A stretch of 64,000 bases of DNA from Mesosutterella faecium (GTDB lineage: Bacteria; Pseudomonadota; Gammaproteobacteria; Burkholderiales; Burkholderiaceae_F). The stretch is taken from assembly GCF_022809315.2 (NCBI RefSeq), contig NZ_JAKZJU020000001.1, forward strand, positions 2,021,001 to 2,085,000, written 5' to 3'. The notes beneath the pieces are model-generated. The model made no database searches. It was not told where the DNA came from and saw nothing but the letters and a program-made list of their open reading frames with translations. The translations under genes were made by a program, and so were the position numbers. Of this stretch, positions 54,812-62,998 are shown in pieces (the first letter of the stretch is position 1; each line of letters begins with the position of its first letter).

Positions 54812-56581
54812 TCACTCCTTGCCTGCCTCCTCGGGCTGCGGCAGATACAGCTCCGCCGCGAGCCCGCGAGGCGTAAGGCGCCTGAAGCTCAGGTGCCCGC
54901 CGTGCCCCTCCGCGATCACCCTGCAGATCGACAGTCCCAGCCCAAGTCCGTCGCTGCGGGCGCTGCGGGTCGGTGCGGCCAGGCTCTTCAGGGTCTCGTC
55001 CGAAATGGGCGGGCCGTTGTCTGAAACCGTCAGCCTCCAGAACCCGTCTTCGCCAGCCAGATCCAGGGCGATCGCCGGACCATCGATTTTTTGGATCGCA
55101 GCGCCCGCATTCCGAAGAAGATTGACCACCACGAGCTCGATTTCAAGGGGATCAATGAGGCAGAGAGCCGGGCTCCCGCGCCGCCTTGCGATGCGCACGC
55201 CCCGGGAATACGTGCTGTGGGAAAAGGCCTCAAGAGCCTTGTCCACGACACTCTCCAGGTCCTCGAGCCGCCTCACCCGGGCCTCGTTCCTCGCGTAGGA
55301 GCAGACGCGCCCGACGATTGCGGAAACCCGCTCCGACTGAGCCGTGATCTCCCTGAGCGCCTCGGCCACCATCGGGTCGGCATCGCGGCCCTTCAGATAC
55401 ATCCGCAGGCCTCCTGCATAATTGATGAGCGAGGCAACGGGCTGCCTCACCTCGTGGGCGAACATCGAGGAGAGCCCGCTCACGACGCCCGCCTTTTCAA
55501 GCGCGAAAAGCCTCTCACGGCTTTTTCTCTCGTTTTCCTGCGCGCGATCCTTTTCTTTCAGCGCCACCTGCAGGGCATGGGTGCGGATCTTCACGATCCG
55601 CCTGACCGAGACCACGTAGAACAAACCGAAGGCGAGCAGCGCGGCAGCGGCGAGCAGGATAAACCGGTAGCGCCGAAGAAGAGCCCGCGGAGAGTTTTCC
55701 CTCAGGTAAGCATATGGACCGATCTGCAGATTCCGGTACAGGCTGCGCACCTGGCTGAAATCGCTCGCGAAGCCCCAGCTGTTGCCCTCGGGCGTTTCCG
55801 GCATCGTGAGCAGGGCGACGGACACGGATTTGACAAGGTCAGACGAAGCGCGCGGCAGAGAGGCGAAAACCACCCCGGGATAGAGATCCGTGGACACCCG
55901 GCAGGCGAGGCCTCCCGAGGGCTTTTCGTTCAGGATACGGAAGTCCCTGGCGTTAATAAGTCCGGCCTGGGTCATCATTTCAAAGTCGCAGGCCTTGAGG
56001 ATTCCCACGTCCGCGTCCCTAGAAAGCACCAGAGCTGCGACATCGGGCAGCCCGTAGCCGGTGAACTCCGTGCGGCTGAAAAATCTCTGGGGATCAAAGC
56101 CAGCGCTGAAGAGCTCCCCCAGGGCAATGATCCAGCCGTCAAAGGACTGGGGGTCGGTCGCAACGGACCTCGCACCCTTCAGGTCCGAGAGTCCGCGCAG
56201 GGCCGAGTCGGCCCGCACGAGGAACACTGATCCCATGGACCGGGCGGGATCCCGGGCACCCCGGGGATGATGAGTTGCCAGATGTCTTGCGCCGCTTTCT
56301 TCCTCAATGCTCGCAAAAGAACCGCTCGGAGCCATGAAAAAATCGATCCTCCCCTCCTTCGCCTCCCTGCGAAGCGCCTCGGGAGAAAGCTCCACCGACT
56401 GAAACCGGATCCAGGGCATCCTTGCCCTGAGCCTTTCCATGGTGGGCTCGAAGGTCTGCACATAAAACCACGGGCCGACGTTGGTTGAAACAGCGACCAC
56501 AACCGGTTCTTCCCGCGCCAGGGCAGCCTGGGGCCGGGCAAGGAGAAACGCGGCGGCAATCAGCATCAGCACTCTTTTCAT
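54812..56581 (-). CDS. Sensor histidine kinase with PhnD-like periplasmic domain, TtrS type
   Basis: 589 residues: signal sequence (1-22), a PhnD-like periplasmic solute-binding domain (25-290; VAVSTNVGPWFYVQTFEPTM...DFFMAPSGSF), one membrane helix (FILLAAAALLAFGLFYVV, about 305-325), a coiled linker, then the kinase: H box FAHEVRQPVASLINY, N box NLLRNAGAAI, G boxes DNGPPIS and GLGLGLSI. The architecture is that of TtrS, which senses tetrathionate outside the cell. Here it should sense the acceptor of the adjacent reductases. First gene of the three-gene operon. Confidence 0.88.
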   Translation of the reverse strand: MKRVLMLIAAAFLLARPQAALAREEPVVVAVSTNVGPWFYVQTFEPTMERLRARMPWIRFQSVELSPEALRREAKEGRIDFFMAPSGSFASIEEESGARHLATHHPRGARDPARSMGSVFLVRADSALRGLSDLKGARSVATDPQSFDGWIIALGELFSAGFDPQRFFSRTEFTGYGLPDVAALVLSRDADVGILKACDFEMMTQAGLINARDFRILNEKPSGGLACRVSTDLYPGVVFASLPRASSDLVKSVSVALLTMPETPEGNSWGFASDFSQVRSLYRNLQIGPYAYLRENSPRALLRRYRFILLAAAALLAFGLFYVVSVRRIVKIRTHALQVALKEKDRAQENERKSRERLFALEKAGVVSGLSSMFAHEVRQPVASLINYAGGLRMYLKGRDADPMVAEALREITAQSERVSAIVGRVCSYARNEARVRRLEDLESVVDKALEAFSHSTYSRGVRIARRRGSPALCLIDPLEIELVVVNLLRNAGAAIQKIDGPAIALDLAGEDGFWRLTVSDNGPPISDETLKSLAAPTRSARSDGLGLGLSICRVIAEGHGGHLSFRRLTPRGLAAELYLPQPEEAGKE

Positions 56582-56677
56582 GTCTGGGACGAATCGAAAA
56601 CCCGCCGCCCCATCTTAGCGGCGCGCGCGCCGTGATTCCACTTTGCTGCCCCCCCCGAAAAGCCTCAGGCCCGGACG

Positions 56678-56695
56678 CTAAGCCCTAGGTCTTAG
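56678..56695. promoter_or_regulatory. Near-perfect palindrome in the divergent promoter region
   Basis: CTAAGCCCTAGGTCTTAG has two mismatched positions in 18. It is centred about 105 bp before the start of the plus-strand reductase and 105 bp before the kinase gene, the natural spot for the TtrR-like regulator. No other clear site was found in the 210-bp gap. Confidence 0.45.
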
Positions 56696-56791
56696 AACCA
56701 AGAGGTATTCCTGAGGGCGGCGGCCCATTTCTACAATTTTTCTCAGGAACCGGAAGGAAAGAGTTCCTGACTTCATTTAAGGAGAGAATCC

Positions 56792-58267
56792 ATGACAGCC
56801 CTCAACAGACGCCGTTTTCTCGGATCCGCCGTCGCCGGCACCGTTGGCCTTGCCGCGGCTCCGGCCTTTGCCGTCGAGAACCCCTGCAAACTGCCGCGCA
56901 AATGGGATGAAACCTTTGACGTGGTGGTCGTAGGCTCGGGCGGCGCAGGCCTCTCTTCCGCAGTCTCGGCCGCCCAGCACGGCGTTAAAAACATCCTCAT
57001 TCTGGAAAAGATGTCGTTTGTCGGGGGCAACACCTCCATTTCGGGCGGCGGCTTCAACACCTACGATCCGCCCCGGCAGAAGGCCCAGGGCATCGTCGAC
57101 AGCCCCGAGAACCATTTCAAGAACACCATGGCCGGGGGCGACTACCGCGCCAACCCCGAGCTCGTGAAGACGATGACGGAAAACTCCTACGCGGCCCTGC
57201 AGTGGCTCGAGTCGATGGGCATGAAGTTCAAGCCTAAGGTCTACCAGATCTACGGCGGGCTTTATCCCCGCGCCCACGGGCCCTACGGCTCGCTTGGCAG
57301 CGACTACATCAAGGTGCTCGAGCCTGAGGCCCTGAAGCTCGGAGTGAAGATCCGCACGAACTCCCGGGTCGTCCGGGTGGTCCGCGAGCAGCCGCTGGCG
57401 GGCCAGGTCCTCGGCATCGAATACAAGGACAAGGCCGGAAAGTCTCATTTCATCCGCGCCCGCAAGTCCGTGATCTGCGCGACCGGCGGCTTCGGCGCGA
57501 ACCCCAAGATGCGCGCCAAGTACGATCCCCGGTTCCTGAACCTCACGACCACGAACCTGCCCTGCTCGACCGGCGACCTGATCCCGATCCTCGAGGACAT
57601 CGGCGCGGACACCGTCGGCATGGACTTCATCCAGTGCAACCCCGGCTGCCCTCCGGGACGCAGCCACCGCGTCATCATGCACCTGAACGCCGCGAACTTC
57701 ATCATGGTGGGCAAGGACGCGAAGCGGTTTGTGGCTGAGGACGAGCGCCGTGACGTGATCCGCGACGCGGTGCTCGCGCTGCCCGGCCAGACAGGATTTT
57801 CCATCATCGACAGCCGCGGATTCTCCGAGCTGAACCTCGGGCACCAGAACGGCGCAAAGAAAGGCCTCGAGACGGGAGACGCGTGGACCGCCGACACGAT
57901 CGAGGAGCTCGCGAAAAAAATGGGCGTGGATCCCGTGCAGCTCAAGAAGACCGTGGACGAATACAACAAGGGCTGCGACGAGAAGAAGGACGCCTTCGGG
58001 AAGAAGCCGCGCAACCTCCGCAAAATCGAAAAGGCTCCCTTCTGGGCCTGCTACGCCGGCATGTCGGTGCACCACACGATGGGCGGCATTGTGATCAACA
58101 AGTACACCCAGGTGATCGACCGCTACGGCAACGTGATCCCGCACCTGCACGCCGTGGGCGAGCTCACCGGCGGCATCCACGGAACGAACCGCCTGGGCGG
58201 GAACGCAATCTGCGATATCTTCACCTTCGGGCGGCTCACGGGCATCGCCGTGGCCGAGGGCAAGTAG
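56792..58267 (+). CDS. Tat-exported flavin reductase paired with the TtrSR-like system
   Basis: 491 residues: Tat signal NRRRFLGSA, FAD fold VVVVGSGGAGLSSAVSAAQHG, active-site Arg in DERRDVIRD, His in SVHHTMGGI, Arg in GTNRLGGNA. Acceptor-site motif QCNPGCPPGRSHRV is like the 52717-54177 protein (QCLPGCPPGKSHRV) and unlike urocanate or fumarate enzymes. No FMN domain or CxxCH, so it needs a separate electron donor. RBS AAGGAG. Divergent from the ttrS-like gene and ended by a strong terminator. Confidence 0.87.
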   Translation: MTALNRRRFLGSAVAGTVGLAAAPAFAVENPCKLPRKWDETFDVVVVGSGGAGLSSAVSAAQHGVKNILILEKMSFVGGNTSISGGGFNTYDPPRQKAQGIVDSPENHFKNTMAGGDYRANPELVKTMTENSYAALQWLESMGMKFKPKVYQIYGGLYPRAHGPYGSLGSDYIKVLEPEALKLGVKIRTNSRVVRVVREQPLAGQVLGIEYKDKAGKSHFIRARKSVICATGGFGANPKMRAKYDPRFLNLTTTNLPCSTGDLIPILEDIGADTVGMDFIQCNPGCPPGRSHRVIMHLNAANFIMVGKDAKRFVAEDERRDVIRDAVLALPGQTGFSIIDSRGFSELNLGHQNGAKKGLETGDAWTADTIEELAKKMGVDPVQLKKTVDEYNKGCDEKKDAFGKKPRNLRKIEKAPFWACYAGMSVHHTMGGIVINKYTQVIDRYGNVIPHLHAVGELTGGIHGTNRLGGNAICDIFTFGRLTGIAVAEGK

Positions 58268-58325
58268 CCCTTTTCTCCGGCTGCGCCCGTCCCCGGCCAG
58301 TGCCGGGGCGGGCCGCCGGTGCTCC

Positions 58326-58365
58326 GGACCCCCGTTTTCCGGTTCGGAAGCGGGGGCCCTTTTTT
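58326..58365 (+). terminator. Rho-independent terminator after flavin reductase
   Basis: GGACCCCCG (58326-58334) with CGGGGGCCC (58351-58359), one mismatch, inner TTCCG/CGGAA pairing, then six T. Confidence 0.85.
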
Positions 58366-58393
58366 ACTGCGGCTTTAAAGCCTGCGCCTTGCG

Positions 58394-60595
58394 TCAGCGC
58401 ATGTTGAGCCTGGCCTTGATGGCGCGGATTTCCTCGGTGAGGCTGTCGATCCGGGCCGCCGCGGCCTCAAGCTTCGTGCTGGAGCTCGCGAGCCTCGCCG
58501 ACAGGTCCCGGTTCTCGGCGGTGAGCGCGCTCACTTTCTCCGCCATACCCTGCGGGCTCGCCGAGGCCTGGCTGCCGCCGAAGCGGTAGGTGAGGCCCGC
58601 GTTCACCATGTGGTTGTCGGAGGCCGAGGAAGCGTATCCGACGGACATGAGGAGATTGCCCGTGTCGGTCGGGTACCAGAAGGCCCCCACCGCAACGCCC
58701 TCCCGGCTCTTGTAGTGGCCGAGCCCCACGGACATCTGGAAGCGGTGGCTGGGATCGAAGTCGACCGGATGGAGGGCCGCGAGCGCCGCGGAGGCGGCAC
58801 CGACCTTGTCGATCTGGCCGTCGAGATCGTTCACCCGGTGCGTGAGATCTCCGATCCCCGCGGCGTTTTTGTTAATCCCCTGCTGCACCTGGTAGAGCTG
58901 GCTGCCGTTCACCGCGTCCGTGGAGGAAGAGGAGACCTCGCCCGCGGCCACGTTCGTCATTTTCAGGCCTCCGGCCTGGATGCCCGACTGGCTGATCGAG
59001 ACTCCTCCCACGGCGACGGAAGAAAAGACGACGTCCTCAGCGGTCGCCACGGTGTATTCGATCCCACCCTGGGCGTTGGCCTGGGAGGTCACCTGAATGT
59101 TCTTTCCGGCAGAGACGGTGCTGTGCTTCTTCGCCTCGGCGACAGCCTCGGTGGCATCGGCCTTCACGGCCTTGAGCTGCGCCACGTTCACGGCATCGGT
59201 GTCAAGGCTGCCCGCCGCGAGCCCCGTGATCTGGCGGGTGATGCCCTGCGAGGCGTCGCCGATCGAGACGGCCCCGCGGGTGGACAGCCAGGCGCTGTCC
59301 GTGCTGGTCGAGGCGGCCTTCGTCCCCGGATCGTAGCCCGCCCTGCCCGCCTCCGTTGAGGCGACGGATTCGGACCCCAGCGCCACGCCTCCCTCGACCG
59401 TGGCGTTCGCCTTGTAGCCCACGGAGACGACATTAGCCTTGTCCGTCGCAAGCGTCGTGTCCGAAGAGCCGATCACGACGGCGTTATTCGCTCCGGAGAG
59501 GCTGCGGCGGTCGCCCACCACCACCGCGCCTGTGGTGTCCTTCACTGTGTTCTCAGAGCCCAGGACGCTGACGTGCTGGACATTTTCCGCGGTGTTTTTG
59601 TAGCCGTCGAGAAGGTTGTACCGGCTCACGGACCCCGAGGACCCCTTGAGGGTGTTGTTGACGCCGATGAGCTGCGAGGCCTGGGTGTAGTCAGCGGTGT
59701 TGCCGCCGCCGATCGCCAGGGTGGAGCCGCCGCCTTCCGAGCTCCTGATCACGCTTCGCAGCGTGTCGGCCAGCTCTTTGGCAGAGTCGCCTCCGCTCGA
59801 CGGGGCCCGGATCGCGGCCACTGAATTGGTGACCTCGTTGCCCGCGCCGAAAATGAGGGAGCCGTTGGCGTTGGCCGTCCGGTTGGCCACGCCGACAATG
59901 CTGCTGGCGACGCCGGAGTAGTAGCTGCCCGACATCGACTCGATGCTGTTCAGGGATCCGGTCACAGTCGCGCCGAAATTCTTCACCGCATTGGAGAGCC
60001 GTCCCCCGTTGTAATCGCTCGAAATGATGTTGAAGGCGCCGGTGGAGGTCGCGAATGCGCCGTTCGTGAAGCTGTTCGCGCCCAGCGTCGTCTCGTAGAC
60101 GTTCAGGGCGTAGGTGCGGGTGGAGGCCGTGTCGACAGTGGTGTCGCCCAGGGCCCCGGAATAATTGTGGGACCCGATCATGGTGCTGCCCGTCCGGGCG
60201 AACGTGTTGTCGCCGATGGCAACGCTGCCCACCACCTTTGAAGGATCCTCAGGAATCCGGGCGGAAGAAAAGATGGATCCTGAGAACTTCGTCTGCCCCA
60301 GGGCGAAGCTTGCCTCCGCGCCGCCCGCCATGTTCTCCACACGGGCATTTTTGCCGATCGCTATGCTGCCGCCCTGGCTCGCATAGTTGTTGATGTTCGC
60401 GCCTGCGCCGACCGCGATGTCCCCGGTCGCGCTGCTCGCGCCGTTGGAATAGCTGATGCCCGCCCCTTTCCCGATCGCGACGTTTTCCGCTTTCGGGGCG
60501 CTGCTGCCGGTGCCGAGGGCCACGCCGCTGCCGGAGCCCGGGGTCGTGTCCGCGGCCTGCGCAAAGGGCGCCGAGAGAATCAGGGCCGCGGCCAC
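58394..60595 (-). CDS. Trimeric autotransporter adhesin (YadA-like), start region out of frame
   Basis: 733 codons in the open frame, which begins inside a signal peptide (MAAALILSAPFAQAAD, first codon GTG). Passenger is built of YadA head repeats (AIGKGA, AIGDN, AVGAGA types), a long repeated stalk, a HIM-like block and the C-terminal membrane anchor (FQMSVGLGHYKSREGVAVGAFWYP). After the anchor comes an unusual coiled coil of about 75 residues. The likely start is the ATG at 60690 with AGGAG, but a run of ten C (coding strand) puts it one base out of frame with the adhesin; eleven would join them. Surface adhesin to host matrix; probably phase-variable. Confidence 0.85.
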   Translation of the reverse strand: MAAALILSAPFAQAADTTPGSGSGVALGTGSSAPKAENVAIGKGAGISYSNGASSATGDIAVGAGANINNYASQGGSIAIGKNARVENMAGGAEASFALGQTKFSGSIFSSARIPEDPSKVVGSVAIGDNTFARTGSTMIGSHNYSGALGDTTVDTASTRTYALNVYETTLGANSFTNGAFATSTGAFNIISSDYNGGRLSNAVKNFGATVTGSLNSIESMSGSYYSGVASSIVGVANRTANANGSLIFGAGNEVTNSVAAIRAPSSGGDSAKELADTLRSVIRSSEGGGSTLAIGGGNTADYTQASQLIGVNNTLKGSSGSVSRYNLLDGYKNTAENVQHVSVLGSENTVKDTTGAVVVGDRRSLSGANNAVVIGSSDTTLATDKANVVSVGYKANATVEGGVALGSESVASTEAGRAGYDPGTKAASTSTDSAWLSTRGAVSIGDASQGITRQITGLAAGSLDTDAVNVAQLKAVKADATEAVAEAKKHSTVSAGKNIQVTSQANAQGGIEYTVATAEDVVFSSVAVGGVSISQSGIQAGGLKMTNVAAGEVSSSSTDAVNGSQLYQVQQGINKNAAGIGDLTHRVNDLDGQIDKVGAASAALAALHPVDFDPSHRFQMSVGLGHYKSREGVAVGAFWYPTDTGNLLMSVGYASSASDNHMVNAGLTYRFGGSQASASPQGMAEKVSALTAENRDLSARLASSSTKLEAAAARIDSLTEEIRAIKARLNMR

Positions 60596-60649
60596 CGCCG
60601 CAGCGGCTGCGCTCCTTTTGATGCCTAAGGCAGGATCACGCGGGTTTAT

Positions 60650-60659
60650 GGGGGGGGGG
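60650..60659. repeat. Poly-G (10) tract in the 5' coding region of the adhesin
   Basis: Ten consecutive G on the plus strand (C on the coding strand) lie between the putative start at 60690 and the signal-peptide core. With ten, translation from 60690 stops at TAA two codons past the run. With eleven or eight it reads MTTPPPINPRDPALGIKRS straight into the signal peptide. Such tracts change length by slipped-strand pairing. Confidence 0.7.
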
Positions 60660-60690
60660 TAGTCATAAAGTGGTAGTTACCAAACTGCAT

Positions 60691-61006
60691 GAGAAGCTCC
60701 TGTGACAGGGGTAAAAATGGACAAAAGACACCGGAAAAATAGAAAAAAGCTATTTGAAGCAGCCAGGCGCAGCACGAGGGGAGCTCCTTCTCCCTCCGGC
60801 TGAACGCCTGTAACTTTGACAAAAGTAAAGAAAATCCGGCCTTTGTAAGGAAGACACCTTATCAGATCGCCGCGCCTTTTGAAGCGGGCTTTACCCTTAT
60901 GGACTTATAGAAAAAAAGCAATCCGCCGCGTCCTTTTTCCAAGCCGGAGGCGGCCCGAAACGAGGAAGGCCGGAGGCTGCGGGCCCCGCCCCGGGGCTTC
61001 CCTTTC
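60691..61006. promoter_or_regulatory. Promoter region of the adhesin gene
   Basis: Gap of 316 bp. The left part (60700-60860) is AT-richer and must hold the adhesin promoter; the right part has GC-rich inverted repeats before the MATE stop codon. No boxes could be fixed with confidence. Confidence 0.3.
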
Positions 61007-62401
61007 TCAAGGCTTTTTCAGGCCGAACGCCCCGGCCGGCTTTTCGAGAGCCGCCCGGGAGAAGTGCCTCAGGAGAGCCAGCATCGCCGCCGCAGCAAGG
61101 ACGAGCGCCGCATCCGCCCCCTGCCAGAACGCCACGGCGCCCGCGTTAAAGCCGGTTCCGGGGAAAACGCCCGAGAACACGCACCCCAGCGCGAGCCCGA
61201 CACCGCAGAGCAGGAGGCTGCTCACCGCCATCGGCAGAAACGTGACCTGATAGCCCCTCAGGATGTTGGAGCAGGAGCACTGGAGGCTGTCCATCACGTG
61301 ATAGAGCGGCACCCAGGCGAGAAAGGCCACGGTGACGCCGCGGATCGCGGTGTCCGAGGTGTAGAAGGCCGCAATTTCAGCCCGGAAACTCCAGGTGAGC
61401 GCCGCGATCACCAGGGCGCAGCCGAGAGAGAAGCAGACGCCGAGCCAGGCCGCCTCGCGCGCCCGCGCGGGCTTTCCCTCCCCGAGGGACTGCGCGACGA
61501 GGACGCTGCCCGCCACGCCCACGGCCAGAGGCAGCACGTAGTAGAGCCAGACGAGGTTCGCCACGATCTGATGCGCGGACAGGGCCTCGACCCCGAGCCT
61601 CGCGATGAAAATGGCCATCAGGGTGTAGGAGGACATCTCGAAGAAGCTCGAAAGCCCGATGGGAACGCCAAGCCTCAGCAGCCTCGCGAGCACTGCAGGG
61701 CGGAGCCCGGCGCGGGCCCCGGCGCGCATGCGCGCGAAGCGGGGGTGCAGCAGCCACACGAGCGCATAGGCCGCAAGCGAAAAAGAGCAGGAAACGGAGC
61801 TCGCAAGCCCCGCACCCGCCCCGCCCATCGCAGGCAGCCCCAGGCCTCCGTAGATAAAGTGCAGGTTGAGCGGGATTTTGAGGGCGACCGAGGCCAGCAT
61901 CACGCCCATCGTGATCACCGGCATGGAGACCGCGGAGTTCACCGCGACGAAGCTGCGGGCGAAAATCACCGCGGGGATGCTGGCAAGCGCCGCATGGATA
62001 TAGTCCCGGGCCACGCCCGCCGCGGGCCCGGTCATGCCGGCAAGCTCCAGCCAGAACGCCGTTCTCGAGCCCAGAAAAACGGCGAGGACCGACAGCGGAA
62101 GGCCGAGCCAGAGCCCCTGCACGAGGCTCTGCCCGATCTTCGGATAGTCCTTTGCGCCGAAAAGGTAGCCCGCAATCGGCGAGAGCCCCTGGATCACGCC
62201 GGCAAAGGATACGAGGATCCAGTTGATCACCGTGGCGCCCAGCGCCACGCCCGCGAGCTGCTCGGCCGAGAGATGCCCCACCATGACCGTATCCAGCGTC
62301 CCGGTGAGCACGATGGCGAGATTCGCGACAAAAATGGGGCCGGCAAGCGACGCGATCTGCCGCAAAAGCGAAGGGGCGGGCGAACTGGGATTCTGGGGCA
62401 T
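61007..62401 (-). CDS. MATE-family multidrug efflux transporter
   Basis: 464 residues, 12 membrane helices in two related halves. Family blocks GPIFVANLAIVLTGTLDTVMVGHLSAEQLAGVAL and a second-half equivalent (GVPIGLSSFFEMSSYTLMAIFIARLGVEALSAHQI) are clear. Inner-membrane exporter driven by Na+ or H+, expelling cationic drugs. Stands alone on the minus strand. Confidence 0.9.
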   Translation of the reverse strand: MPQNPSSPAPSLLRQIASLAGPIFVANLAIVLTGTLDTVMVGHLSAEQLAGVALGATVINWILVSFAGVIQGLSPIAGYLFGAKDYPKIGQSLVQGLWLGLPLSVLAVFLGSRTAFWLELAGMTGPAAGVARDYIHAALASIPAVIFARSFVAVNSAVSMPVITMGVMLASVALKIPLNLHFIYGGLGLPAMGGAGAGLASSVSCSFSLAAYALVWLLHPRFARMRAGARAGLRPAVLARLLRLGVPIGLSSFFEMSSYTLMAIFIARLGVEALSAHQIVANLVWLYYVLPLAVGVAGSVLVAQSLGEGKPARAREAAWLGVCFSLGCALVIAALTWSFRAEIAAFYTSDTAIRGVTVAFLAWVPLYHVMDSLQCSCSNILRGYQVTFLPMAVSSLLLCGVGLALGCVFSGVFPGTGFNAGAVAFWQGADAALVLAAAAMLALLRHFSRAALEKPAGAFGLKKP

Positions 62402-62672
62402 GCCGAAACAGGGGAAGGCGGCGCTGAAAGCAGGCGGTCAGTCGATCCGGGCTCTTCCAAACGGAAAAAGCCCCGCCGGCCTCCTGAGCGTCAGGGATTT
62501 CAGTATACCTGCCTGCCGCCCCCGTCCTCAGGGCGGGCTCCGGTCCGCCTGCCGCAGGGCCTGCCCCGCGGAAGGGCGGCCTGCGTGATTCATCACGGCA
62601 ACGAGCGCAGGGTCATAGAAAACCGGAGGCCTCTTTGCCCCTTGGCGCCTTGCAGCAGCCGATGGATGTGCA

Positions 62673-62708
62673 CTGCAAATTCAGGCGTAATTGCGCCCAA
62701 ATTTGCAG
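62673..62708. repeat. Imperfect 36-bp palindrome, copy 1
   Basis: Arms begin CTGCAAATT and centre on TAATTG, with a few arm mismatches. Same length and core (GCGC/GCGCCC around AATT) as copy 2, 99 bp away. Confidence 0.75.
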
Positions 62709-62771
62709 TACAAAAAATACCTGAAATATCTTTTCAGAACAAAGCATTGAAATGATGCTCCCGCAGCATGA

Positions 62772-62807
62772 CTGCAAAAATGGGCGCAATTGCGCCCATT
62801 TTTGCAG
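62772..62807. repeat. Perfect 36-bp palindrome, copy 2
   Basis: Both arms are perfectly complementary over 18 bp, starting CTGCAAAAATGGGCGCAA and centred on AATT. It could form a cruciform or an RNA hairpin; no T run follows, so a simple terminator is unlikely. Confidence 0.85.
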
Positions 62808-62998
62808 CAGAGGGCGGAGGACAGCCTCATGCCCGGCGCTGCCGCCGCGCTTCGCCCCGCCCGGGCTTCCGGCTTGAGTCCGCCTGGGCCCGCGGTTTGT
62901 CCGTGTCAGCGGAGCGCCTTTCAATAATCCGCCTTCTGCCTTTCTTCGGCCTGCGCGCAGAAGATGGCGCCAGAGGCGAGGGCGGAAAGCCCGGCCGC

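Larger units (their letters stand above)
62402..62998. other. Gene-free stretch of about 600 bp
   Basis: Only short overlapping open frames with no recognisable product and mixed composition. Contains two 36-bp palindromes (62673-62708 and 62772-62807) described separately; otherwise nothing supported. Confidence 0.6.

Noticed and set aside
62673..62807. CRISPR-like repeats
   Set aside because: Only two copies, each palindromic, with one spacer and no cas genes.
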